A stretch of 10,359 nt of DNA from Nitrospirota bacterium (lineage in GTDB: Bacteria > Nitrospirota > Thermodesulfovibrionia > Thermodesulfovibrionales > JdFR-88). Of the stretch, positions 1 through 6,727 are shown in pieces (position 1 is the first letter of the stretch; each line of letters starts with the position of its first letter). Location: the NCBI GenBank assembly GCA_021790695.1, contig JAJYGJ010000218.1:1-10359 (forward strand). Reading direction: 5' to 3'. The position numbers and the translations under genes were made by a program. A model generated the notes under the pieces. The model had not been told where the DNA came from. It did no database searches and saw only the letters and a list, made by a program, of their open reading frames with translations.

Positions 1-459
1 GCAGGCGGCTGAGATGTGCTCCTTAACTACTTCATCTTTAATCATTTCAGCCGACAATATCTCTTGCAAATCTTTACCAATTATTTCTTTTAATAAGGCA
101 TCAGTTGATAATTTTGCAGCGTCATAATAGTTTCTAACGGTTGCCGGATCAGCAATCTGACCATAATGTTTAATGATGACTCTTTGTTTGTTCAGTGCTT
201 TAAGGGTGCCAGACTTTTTAACAGACTTGCCGATTTTTTTAAGTTCACCAATGAGCTGGCCAAAATCCAATGATTCGAGTGCCTTATCATTATCGACACC
301 GAGTTCGATCAAACAAGAGTATAGAACAAGCTCCAAACCATCTTGCAAAATAACTAATCCGGCTGAAGCAAGATATTTGTCATCAACAGTGCATAATTCT
401 TGCGCTTTATCAAACAACGTCCGTGCTGTAATAAGAGTGTTAAGCGTTTCTTGTTTCAT
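1..459 (-). CDS. HEPN-like hypothetical protein, 3' end cut by window edge
   Basis: An uninterrupted minus-strand frame runs from an ATG at 459 to the left edge, giving 153 codons with no stop, so the gene continues outside the window. The translation begins MKQETLNTLITARTLFDKAQ and is predicted mostly helical. Around residues 90-100 it reads LNKQRVIIKHYG, which contains R93-x4-H98. This fits the R-x4-6-H catalytic signature of HEPN domains, many of which are RNases in toxin-antitoxin, abortive infection and other defence systems. The motif is seen directly; the family assignment is inference from the motif and the helical hydrophobic pattern, because the fold cannot be tested here. The gene is much more A+T-rich than the operon beside it, suggesting a separate origin. 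The ribosome binding site is weak (GGTAATATCAA before the ATG) and a TATAAC box lies just upstream. Confidence is high that it is a gene, moderate for HEPN. Confidence 0.75.
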   Translation of the reverse strand, partial: MKQETLNTLITARTLFDKAQELCTVDDKYLASAGLVILQDGLELVLYSCLIELGVDNDKALESLDFGQLIGELKKIGKSVKKSGTLKALNKQRVIIKHYGQIADPATVRNYYDAAKLSTDALLKEIIGKDLQEILSAEMIKDEVVKEHISAAC

Positions 460-560
460 TTGATATTACCGTTATAGTTTGCCACTTTTGTAATTTACAC
501 CTTTTGGGCAGTATTTTAAAAGGCAGGATTGAGGACGAAAGAATAGACAATGAATTTGAT

Positions 561-1928
561 TTAAACCTTAATCTTCGGCCTCACCTCCTCGATTCCCTTT
601 ATCTTTCCTGTCTTCAGGCCCTCAAAATAAGACACCGTCTCACCGAAGGCCTCGGCGTTGAAGGGCGTGTAGTAAGAGGAGAGTTCCTTACCGTCCTGCA
701 TCCGGACGATGAACGGCCCGCCGAAATAGCCGTCCTTTATGAGCCCTCGCGCGATGGCATCCTTCTCTCGGCGCAGGTTGCAGACAATTGAGTAGAGGAT
801 ATTTCTCCTTAGCTCCCGGTCCGAATTCATGAGGGCTATATCAGGATTGCTTCGGCCGAGCTTCTTGGACACTTCTTCAAGCACGCCTGCCTGGAAATAT
901 ACATGCCCGTCCGGCATCGAGAAGGCGCCCCATCGGGGACCGTCCAGGCGGTTGATATAGGGCTTTAGCTCCGCCAGGAACCTTTCGGCGTCGAACCAGG
1001 GGAGGGGCACCTCCTTCATTCTGGCCTTTTCCTTTTCCTCCGGGGCATGGCTGATAAAGATGCTGTCCTTTTCGGCTTTCTGCCGGCCGGGCCCTATTTT
1101 TGGGGCCGGCTGAAGAGGCTCTTCCGGTCCAGGCGCCGGCTTCGCCTCTTCCAGGTGCTCCTGGACGTTTTTGGCCATCTCCATGCGCCTCGCGGCCTGG
1201 TCCGCCTCTTTAAGCTTCTCTCCCAATAGCCCCTTCGGGCTTCTATGGTGGTCCGTAATTGCCTTATTGACCTCGTCCTTATATGGAAGCTCGCTGTAGC
1301 CCTTCAGGCCCTCAAGAATCGTTACGCTGATGAGCGGATGGTCTCCCGTAGAGTAAAAGGTCTTCATAAAAGACGGAAGCTTTCCCAGATCATGCCCAAG
1401 GGAAGCTATCAGGACCTTGGGAAGCATCGCGGCGGAGCCCTTAAAGGCCTTTATCATCTCTTCCGCCACATTCAGGGTATGCCGGTAGAGCTTTACCCCG
1501 GCCAGGACATTGTAGACGGTTTTGTCAAAGAGGCGATCGGGCTCTCCCTTTGTGTTGGCAACGGATGGGCAGTCCCCTTCCCGGTCGAGAAGGCCCAAAA
1601 TCTCCTTGACTACGCCGCCCGCCGGGGTGGCGGCAAAGGTCCTATCTTTCACGTATTTGTCGTAAAAATCCTGTAACTCCGGATGTTCGATGGATAGGTT
1701 TTCGGCCTCCAGAGGCGGGGACAGCCCCGCCTGGCTCCTCCAGAGGCCGGCGAGCTGTTCCAGGGAGATGACGGTGTTTCTGTGGCGGGCCCAGAGGGCG
1801 GACAGGGCCTCCAGGGCGATCTCCTTCTTGCCCTCGTCTCTTTGATCGAGCCCGGCGGTCGGAAAGATCGTCTTCCAGAGGCCGTAGGCGGCCACCGCGA
1901 TTCCGGCGATGAGGGCCATCTCAAGCAT
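561..1928 (-). CDS. HD-domain protein, candidate MobH-type relaxase
   Basis: A 455-residue protein. An N-terminal hydrophobic segment (residues 4-22) looks like a membrane anchor. An HD phosphohydrolase-like core follows at about 135-250: H150 in LYRHTLNVAEEM, the HD pair at 179-180 in GHDLGKLP, H197 in GDHPLIS, H227-H228 in TDHHR, and D243 in EADQAAR. A Pro/Glu/Lys-rich linker (262-308) leads to a C-terminal domain (309-455) whose segment PWFDAERFLAEL...GHVYFQAGVLEEV resembles the winged-helix C-terminal part of TraI_2 proteins. MobH relaxases (TraI_2) carry an HD-type metal centre and are partnered by TraD, which is exactly the neighbour here, so a nicking or DNA-processing role at oriT is inferred. 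It is short for the family, and the anchor is odd for a DNA-cleaving enzyme. Its ATG sits inside the TraD stop (ATGCTTGA, 8-base overlap), implying translational coupling; a second ATG at 1919 is possible. A non-relaxase HD hydrolase is the alternative. Confidence 0.7.
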   Translation of the reverse strand: MLEMALIAGIAVAAYGLWKTIFPTAGLDQRDEGKKEIALEALSALWARHRNTVISLEQLAGLWRSQAGLSPPLEAENLSIEHPELQDFYDKYVKDRTFAATPAGGVVKEILGLLDREGDCPSVANTKGEPDRLFDKTVYNVLAGVKLYRHTLNVAEEMIKAFKGSAAMLPKVLIASLGHDLGKLPSFMKTFYSTGDHPLISVTILEGLKGYSELPYKDEVNKAITDHHRSPKGLLGEKLKEADQAARRMEMAKNVQEHLEEAKPAPGPEEPLQPAPKIGPGRQKAEKDSIFISHAPEEKEKARMKEVPLPWFDAERFLAELKPYINRLDGPRWGAFSMPDGHVYFQAGVLEEVSKKLGRSNPDIALMNSDRELRRNILYSIVCNLRREKDAIARGLIKDGYFGGPFIVRMQDGKELSSYYTPFNAEAFGETVSYFEGLKTGKIKGIEEVRPKIKV

Positions 1929-3270
1929 TGGTCATCGTCCCTTCCTCGACGCTTATGTTTGGAAGCTTGACGTGGACATAGAGGTCCGAGACGTCTGCGG
2001 TCTTTCCGACGAAGGCGCCGGAGTAGCCCATCATGTAGAATTTCCTTGCGGGAAGGTTTAGCACGTCCTGCGGCTTGATCACCGGCTCTTCCACCTGCCG
2101 CACCGTCATGCCGCCCCCAACGGAGAGGATCGGCGCGTACTTTGACTTCTCTCCAAAATGGTCCGCCACGTACTGGGCGGTCTCCGCGTCGGGGACCCTC
2201 ATGAAGAGCTTCGTGTTCGTGTTGTCCAGGATGACGTTTCCGTAGTCCTCTCCCAGGGCGGCATGGAGCTGGCTTACCGACTGGCAGAACCCGTGCACCC
2301 ACACTCCGGCCCCGCCGGCCTTGGCGAAGAGGTCGTCTATGCCGTAGTAAAAGACGTTCTGGGCCTCGTCTATGTAAAGGCAAAGGGGTGGCGTCACCTT
2401 TCTGCCGGAGGCGAACACCCGCCCCACAAAGCTCTGGATCATCGAGATGACCACCTTGCCCACGGTGAAGGCGGCCTTCCTGGTGATAAGGGAGCCAAGC
2501 TGGACTATCATGATCACCCGCTTGCCCTCTTCGAGCCGCTTTAAAAACCTGTTTTCATCGGCCTTGCCTATGATCTTTCCGATGTTGCCGGATGTAAGCT
2601 CCATGAGGGCCACGCGCAGCGATGAGGACACCTTGCCGTAATAATCCGGCGGGGAATCGAGGATCTTCTGCATGTCGGAGGAAAGCTGCCTGGCCTCATC
2701 TGAGTCTATCGAATCGACCTCGGCCTTGAGCTTTTCAAGCTCCGTGCGGGAGATCCGGTTTTTGACGTCGTTTAGATTGAATAGCGGCGGTTTCCCCTCG
2801 TTTTTGGCCAGAAGCACAAGCGCCTGGACCACGATGAGGCTTATCTCGTAGGCCACGTTATAGAAAAACTTCTCCTTGCCGACCTCCACCCCGGATACTA
2901 TGTGCCCCACCAGCTCCTCGGGCATGAAATAATAGCCCAGCGGGTCTATGATGGCGCTGTAAGCCGGAAAAATCGGCGTGACAAGCATCAGTTCATCCTG
3001 TCTGCCCTCCTCGAAGGCCGCCTGGACGATTTTCGAGAAAAGCTCCACGTCTCCCTTGGGGTCTATGAGGACCACGCTGTGGCCCTTTCTTATATCCTGC
3101 TCGGCCATGTTCTCTATTACGCGGGTCTTGCCCACGCGGGTGGTCCCGAAGCACCAGACGTGCCCGTTCCTGTGGGCGTCCGGTATGACAATCTCGATAT
3201 TGTGCCGGGGATCGGAAAGGCACTGGCCCCTTCCGATTATGAGCTGGGGGTCCCTGTTTTTTTTAAACAT
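1921..3270 (-). CDS. traD: TraD/VirD4-like type IV coupling ATPase
   Basis: A 449-residue P-loop ATPase of the conjugative coupling-protein class, which brings the relaxase-DNA complex to a type IV secretion channel. Motifs seen: Walker A GTTRVGKT (42-49), DPKGD (70-74), Walker B LCLYIDEAQ (296-304), and a Q motif HGFCQSVSQL (326-335). The GTTRVGKTR...QDIRKGH...LIDPKGD run resembles the TraD proteins that accompany MobH relaxases (SXT/R391 and PFGI-type elements), judged from memory of the family. It is shorter than many TraD proteins (~600) and has no N-terminal transmembrane pair, starting almost directly at the ATPase domain; membrane attachment may come from the anchored HD protein encoded next. 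The start overlaps the NusA-like stop by 8 bases (ATGTTTAA), with AAGGGTGA upstream as a possible ribosome site. The class assignment is secure; the subfamily is inferred. Confidence 0.9.
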   Translation of the reverse strand: MFKKNRDPQLIIGRGQCLSDPRHNIEIVIPDAHRNGHVWCFGTTRVGKTRVIENMAEQDIRKGHSVVLIDPKGDVELFSKIVQAAFEEGRQDELMLVTPIFPAYSAIIDPLGYYFMPEELVGHIVSGVEVGKEKFFYNVAYEISLIVVQALVLLAKNEGKPPLFNLNDVKNRISRTELEKLKAEVDSIDSDEARQLSSDMQKILDSPPDYYGKVSSSLRVALMELTSGNIGKIIGKADENRFLKRLEEGKRVIMIVQLGSLITRKAAFTVGKVVISMIQSFVGRVFASGRKVTPPLCLYIDEAQNVFYYGIDDLFAKAGGAGVWVHGFCQSVSQLHAALGEDYGNVILDNTNTKLFMRVPDAETAQYVADHFGEKSKYAPILSVGGGMTVRQVEEPVIKPQDVLNLPARKFYMMGYSGAFVGKTADVSDLYVHVKLPNISVEEGTMTNA

Positions 3271-4012
3271 TGCGGACTATCACCCTTTCCTTCAGCTCAT
3301 CGGAGACCACTTTTATACACTCCCTGGGGATCCTGCCTTCCGCCTCCACCAGGCTGAAAATCCCGGCGGCCCTTTTTACACATCTGACCCTTATGTCCAG
3401 GAGCCTTTCCGAAAGCTCTTTCCGCAGGAGCCCCTCCGTAAGACTCCTCGTTGTCCGGCTCAATGAGACCTTAAGGACCGGGACGCGGCCGTTTGAGGAG
3501 GGCGTGACGCTCGATATGTAGAAGCTGTAATAGTCGCCGGGCCGGTAATGGTCCCTTTCTTTCGGCGTCTGGTGCTCCCTTTCGCATACCCCGACCACAA
3601 GCTTGTCTGCCCCTCTATCCAACTCGATGAATATACGTTCTTCGAATACCGCGGCGACGTGCCCGCCGGTGATCCCGCCCGCAAGGTACCGGAGCCTTTC
3701 ATAACCGCGGACCACGGTCTCCTTATGGAGGGCGGAGACGATGCCGTGCTTGATCGCGCGGAGAATGTTCTTTTTGAGCTTCTCCATGGGAAACCTCCGG
3801 ACTCCGTGTTCCCTGAAGACGTAGATTTCGCATCCGTCCCCCTCCAGCCGGCATTCCACATCGGAGCGGAATATGTCCGAGAGCGTGCCGGATATGGACC
3901 TCTCGATGGCCTCTTTCGCCTCATCGCAGGGAAGTTCGTACTTCTCCGCGACAGACCTGAAATCAATGCCGCCCGAAATATCTTTTAAAAACCGCGTATA
4001 CCTTTCGTGCAT
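3263..4012 (-). CDS. NusA-like protein: NTD, S1-like and degenerate KH domain
   Basis: 249 residues from the ATG at 4012, which has CAGGAA just upstream; a GTG at 4033 in the same frame would add 7 residues. The order matches the N-terminal half of NusA. Residues 15-75 resemble the NusA N-terminal domain (VAEKYELPCDEAKEAIERSI, then CEIYVFREHGV, where NusA has GEIxVYR-type text). About 110-187 is an S1-like segment ending ERDHYRPGDYYSFYISSV and LKVSLSRTTRSL, matching the NusA pattern RPGDRVRxxxxxV...xxxSRxxPxxL. From 188 to the end (LLRKEL...DIRVRCVKRAAGIFSLVEAEGRI) it follows KH1, but the GxxG loop region is shortened to RIPRECIKVVSDELKERV. KH2 and the C-terminal acidic repeats are absent. 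Canonical NusA (~340-500 residues) binds RNA polymerase and nascent RNA in pausing and antitermination. A dedicated transcription or RNA-binding role for the transfer operon is inferred. It overlaps the genes on both sides. The similarity is read by eye; a structure comparison would settle it. Confidence 0.72.
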   Translation of the reverse strand: MHERYTRFLKDISGGIDFRSVAEKYELPCDEAKEAIERSISGTLSDIFRSDVECRLEGDGCEIYVFREHGVRRFPMEKLKKNILRAIKHGIVSALHKETVVRGYERLRYLAGGITGGHVAAVFEERIFIELDRGADKLVVGVCEREHQTPKERDHYRPGDYYSFYISSVTPSSNGRVPVLKVSLSRTTRSLTEGLLRKELSERLLDIRVRCVKRAAGIFSLVEAEGRIPRECIKVVSDELKERVIVRNV

Positions 4013-4385
4013 ATTCCTGTCTTTTCCTTTCACTTGAGGCGTTGTAGCAGCCCACGGCCTCCCACGTATAGCCGTATCTTCGGACGCATTGGGCCAGAAT
4101 CCAGGCGCCCGCCTTCACATTTGTGCAAGGGTCTCCAAGGGACCGCCAGACGCGCGCGCCAAGTCTCCGGGCCCAGCCGGAGTTGATCTGCATGAGGCCG
4201 TAATCGTATGTGCCGTTTTGGTTCCAGTTGACCGCCTGGGGGCTAAAACCGGACTCCACATCTGCAATTGCCCACAGGAGCCGGGGAGATACACCGTACT
4301 CCGCCCCGGCCTGCTCGAAGCAGAAGGCTGAGGCCAGGGCCGGAAACGAAAGAAGGAGGATTAAGGCAACAAGAATTCTCTTCAT
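3963..4385 (-). CDS. Secreted lytic transglycosylase, VirB1/IagB type
   Basis: 140 residues from the ATG at 4385, chosen because it gives a clean Sec signal peptide (MKRILVALILLLSFPALASA, cleavage near residue 20); a TTG 24 bases upstream is the longer alternative. The mature part is a compact SLT domain: catalytic Glu44 in AIADVESGFSP, GLMQINSGW (63-71), and AVGCYNA (110-116). Four cysteines (22, 87, 100, 113) could form disulfides in the periplasm. Such enzymes cut peptidoglycan to open a path for secretion or conjugation channels, and they are common next to type IV secretion genes. It is the first gene of the minus-strand operon, and its 3' end overlaps the NusA-like start by 50 bases. 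No convincing Shine-Dalgarno precedes the ATG. Family assignment is secure; the conjugation role rests on context. Confidence 0.92.
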   Translation of the reverse strand: MKRILVALILLLSFPALASAFCFEQAGAEYGVSPRLLWAIADVESGFSPQAVNWNQNGTYDYGLMQINSGWARRLGARVWRSLGDPCTNVKAGAWILAQCVRRYGYTWEAVGCYNASSERKRQEYARKVYAVFKRYFGRH

Positions 4386-4432
4386 AAAGTGTAATAGCGG
4401 AGGGGGCAACCGACCGGGGGCTTTTCAGGGGG

Positions 4433-4463
4433 AGCCGGGAAGTCCCGGTTTGTTAGTTTTTTT
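4433..4463 (+). terminator. GC hairpin followed by T-rich run, terminator-like
   Basis: CCGGG (4435-4439) pairs with CCCGG (4444-4448) around an AAGT loop, extendable by G-T and A-T pairs, followed by TTTGTTAG and seven T (4457-4463). This has intrinsic terminator form for plus-strand transcription, yet no plus-strand gene lies upstream. It may stop transcripts running antisense to the operon, or act as a hairpin in the 5' leader when read on the minus strand. Confidence 0.4.
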
Positions 4464-4531
4464 GTTTGTTGGAAAACGCCGTTTGTTGCCCGGGAGGGCT
4501 TGATCGTTTGATGGTATGATTGTTTGTTGCC
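4448..4531 (+). repeat. Four GTTTGTT direct repeats ahead of the transfer operon
   Basis: GTTTGTT occurs at 4448, 4464, 4481 and 4522; the last two copies extend to GTTTGTTGCC. On the minus strand, the sense of the operon, they read as AACAAAC, and the last two as GGCAACAAAC. They lie between the divergent starts at 4385 and 4625. Regulator binding, an oriT component or a recognition element in leader RNA are all possible; nothing here chooses among them. Confidence 0.5.
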
Positions 4532-4624
4532 TCGAAAATTCGGAAATCTCTCTCGTCCCTCCACCTTCTCATGCGCTGAAGGCGGTGATAACATTCTTTT
4601 GAGATCAAAGAAAAGGAGGATTTC

Positions 4625-4990
4625 ATGCAATATCTGATCCATTTAAAACTGAGCAGTTCGGCCCGTCCGATGACCCCGGAGGACGGGGCGATTTTTATCG
4701 AGCAGTTCATATTCCCGACGCTGGAGATTTGCAAGAAGCTGCAGGAGGAGAAAAAGATCGCCGCGGGCGGACCCGTGAGCGGTGCTGTTGCCCTTGCGCT
4801 CATCGTGAATGCCGAATCGGCGCAGGAACTGGATGACCTGATCACGAGCCTTCCCGTATGGCCGCGAATGGAAACCGAGGTGACTCCGCTTACCACCTTC
4901 GATGCTCGCAGACAGTCTCTCACTGCCCGGCTTGAGGCGCTCAAGGCGCAAACGGGCGAGATCGGGGCGTCAATGCCAGACGGCCGATGA
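4625..4990 (+). CDS. Muconolactone isomerase-like small protein
   Basis: 121 residues, with a strong ribosome site (AAAGGAGG, 5-6 bases from the ATG). Residues 1-90 follow the ferredoxin-like muconolactone delta-isomerase pattern: an N-terminal strand (MQYLIHLKL), a long helix (FIFPTLEICKKLQEEKKI), a middle strand (ALALIVNAES), and the characteristic end ELDDLITSLPVWPRMETEVTPL, which matches the ...LLSSLPLFPYMDIEVTPL pattern of that family. The C-terminal ~30 residues form an extra helix. True muconolactone isomerases act in the beta-ketoadipate pathway, but no catabolic partner is nearby, so it is better treated as a family member of unknown substrate than as catC. Its TGA overlaps the next ATG by 4 bases (ATGA), linking it to the membrane protein. 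Confidence 0.75.
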   Translation: MQYLIHLKLSSSARPMTPEDGAIFIEQFIFPTLEICKKLQEEKKIAAGGPVSGAVALALIVNAESAQELDDLITSLPVWPRMETEVTPLTTFDARRQSLTARLEALKAQTGEIGASMPDGR

Positions 4991-5472
4991 AACCGCGGGC
5001 CGCCTTTGGCCTGAGCATCCTGATGAGCCTTTTTAGCTCCATCGTGGTTGCCGTGCTCTTTGTGTGGCCATGGCTCCAGGCACTCGATGTCAGACAGGCG
5101 CTCATCTGGCTTGTGGCGCCGCACATGTTCCTCCGTTTTATCGGTCTCAGCTTCCTGGTGCCCGGAGTTGTTTCGGCATCACTGCCGAGGGCATGGGCGG
5201 CGTCCGCCGGGTACGGCGATCTTGTCGCGGGAATTCTTGCCATTATCGCCGCGGCGGCGCTGGCGCACGCGGCTGCCTGGGCCATCGCGGCGGTGTGGAT
5301 ATTCAACATATGGGGAGCCGCGGACCTGCTGTTCGCGTTTTACAAAGGGGCTCGCGTCCGCCTGGAGCCTAGCTCCCTGGGCGCAGGGTTCTACATCGTG
5401 ACGGCGATAGTTCCGCCCTTGCTCGTGTCGCACGCCCTTATCTTCATGCTTCTGATGCGGGCAGGGCCATGA
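4987..5472 (+). CDS. Multi-pass inner-membrane protein of unknown function
   Basis: 161 residues and strongly hydrophobic, with about five membrane segments (roughly residues 8-30, 39-62, 76-93, 96-118 and 133-157). Features that look conserved are WLVAPHMFLRFIGLSFLVPG, SLPRAWAASAGYGDLVAG and the polar loop FYKGARVRLEPSSLGAGFYI. No enzymatic or transporter motif is recognised. It begins within the stop of the muconolactone-isomerase-like gene (ATGA at 4987), so the two are probably translated as a coupled pair and may act together. Confidence 0.8.
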   Translation: MKPRAAFGLSILMSLFSSIVVAVLFVWPWLQALDVRQALIWLVAPHMFLRFIGLSFLVPGVVSASLPRAWAASAGYGDLVAGILAIIAAAALAHAAAWAIAAVWIFNIWGAADLLFAFYKGARVRLEPSSLGAGFYIVTAIVPPLLVSHALIFMLLMRAGP

Positions 5473-5540
5473 GCGACAACCCTGGAGTATTTGTTCTTTC
5501 AAAAAAATCTATAAAACAAAAGGCAAATAATAAAGGTCCT

Positions 5541-6542
5541 ATGAAAAAGGGTGCCTATCTTTTCATAATCATCCTTGTCCTTTTTGCTACACATTCACTC
5601 TGCCATGGCAAACTGAATACACCCACCCGGAAGATCAAATTGATCAGGCAAATTGAACTGCCGGGGGTAAAAGGCCGTCTGGACCATATGGCGGTAGACC
5701 CCAAAAGGCAAGTGCTTTTCGTCGCAGCTTACGGCAACAATTCGCTGGAAATTATCGACCTGCGCCGGGGAAAAGTTATTCGCGCAATAAGGGGCCTGGA
5801 CAGGCCTCAAGACGTGAAATATATACCAGGGGAAGACCTGATAGCGGTTTCAAACGGCGGAGATGGCACCTTGCGGTTTTTTAAGGCAAGTTCATTGAGG
5901 CCGGTAAAAACAATCGATTTCCGGAGGGACGCCGATAATTTGAGGCTTGGCCAATCGGCGAAGAGGCTTTATGTCGCCTATGGCGAAGGGGCGATTGGAA
6001 TCGTCGGTCTGCCCGGGCTTAAACGTATCGGCGATATATGGCTTGGAGCCCATCCGGAATCCTTTCAGATTGACCGAACCCTGGGAAGAATGTACGTTAA
6101 CGTGCCCGGCAAAAGGGAGATCGCTGTTATCGATATGAAGCTCGGAAAAGTCATCTCCCGCTGGTCTTTCACACCGGCGCGTGACAACTTTCCGATGGCG
6201 CTCGATGAAAAAAAGCAGCGCCTGTTTATTGGAGCATGGAAACCCGCTGTGCTTGTGACATATGATGCCCTTGCCGGGACGCCGGTCTCCAGAGTGCGTA
6301 TATCGGGGGACGCGGATGATATCTTTCTCGATCAGGAAAGTGGGCTTGTTTTCTGTTCCTGCGGGGCAGGTTTTCTGGATATCGTTGCTCAAAGGAAACG
6401 AGGGTACGAAGTTATCGAAAGAGTGCATACCGCTCCCGGCGCAAGAACCTCTCTGTTGATTCCACGGCAGCACAGGATTTATGTTGCGGCTCCCGCCGAA
6501 TACGGACGTGAGGCAAGAGTACTCGAATTTAAGACGGAATGA
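5541..6542 (+). CDS. Exported YncE-like beta-propeller protein
   Basis: 333 residues from the ATG at 5541, chosen because AAAGG lies at normal spacing and the product then opens with a typical signal peptide (MKKGAYLFIIILVLFATHSLCHG). An in-frame ATG at 5469, overlapping the previous stop, would add 24 polar residues before it. The mature part has repeated blades of the YVTN/YncE type: LDHMAVDPKRQVLFVAAYGNNSLEIIDL, PQDVKYIPGEDLIAVSNGGDGTLRFF, PESFQIDRTLGRMYVNV...EIAVIDM, and MALDEKKQRLFIGAW. Such periplasmic propellers bind partners or ligands but rarely have a known reaction. A TATAAA box at 5510-5515 in the A+T-rich leader may give it its own promoter, without a clear -35. A good terminator follows the stop. 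Confidence 0.85.
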   Translation: MKKGAYLFIIILVLFATHSLCHGKLNTPTRKIKLIRQIELPGVKGRLDHMAVDPKRQVLFVAAYGNNSLEIIDLRRGKVIRAIRGLDRPQDVKYIPGEDLIAVSNGGDGTLRFFKASSLRPVKTIDFRRDADNLRLGQSAKRLYVAYGEGAIGIVGLPGLKRIGDIWLGAHPESFQIDRTLGRMYVNVPGKREIAVIDMKLGKVISRWSFTPARDNFPMALDEKKQRLFIGAWKPAVLVTYDALAGTPVSRVRISGDADDIFLDQESGLVFCSCGAGFLDIVAQRKRGYEVIERVHTAPGARTSLLIPRQHRIYVAAPAEYGREARVLEFKTE

Positions 6543-6544
6543 GG

Positions 6545-6577
6545 GTCCCTCAGACACTACGTTGATGGACTTTTTTT
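6545..6577 (+). terminator. Intrinsic terminator of the propeller gene
   Basis: Just after the stop codon, GTCC/GGAC (6545-6548 with 6567-6570) and TCAG/TTGA (6550-6553 with 6562-6565, including one G-T pair) form an 8-pair stem with a single C/T mismatch and an 8-base loop. Seven T residues follow at once (6571-6577). Confidence 0.65.
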
Positions 6578-6632
6578 CACCCTCAGAGAAGGACGTCTGA
6601 TCAAGATGGCTGATGAGCAATACTTTGCCGGG

Positions 6633-6660
6633 TTGACAATAGGTTAATGCCTGATACGGT
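6633..6660 (+). promoter_or_regulatory. Possible sigma-70 promoter
   Basis: A perfect TTGACA (6633-6638) is followed after 16 bases by TACGGT (6655-6660), a partial match to TATAAT. It lies after a terminator and 68 bases before the start of the 50-residue ORF, so it is well placed to drive the small-protein and oxidoreductase block. Confidence 0.4.
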
Positions 6661-6727
6661 GTAATTGAGGACGGTCTGAGAATATTTGTGGTGAAATAGG
6701 TCTATAGCAAAAATACCGAGGATTTCA

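Noticed and set aside
1649..2383. 244-codon minus-strand frame across the TraD/HD junction
   Set aside because: Out of frame with both genes, very Arg/Pro-rich, a shadow of G+C-rich coding sequence.
5469..5540. Earlier start of the propeller protein overlapping the membrane-protein stop
   Set aside because: It would put 24 polar residues before the signal peptide; the ATG at 5541 has a ribosome site at normal spacing.
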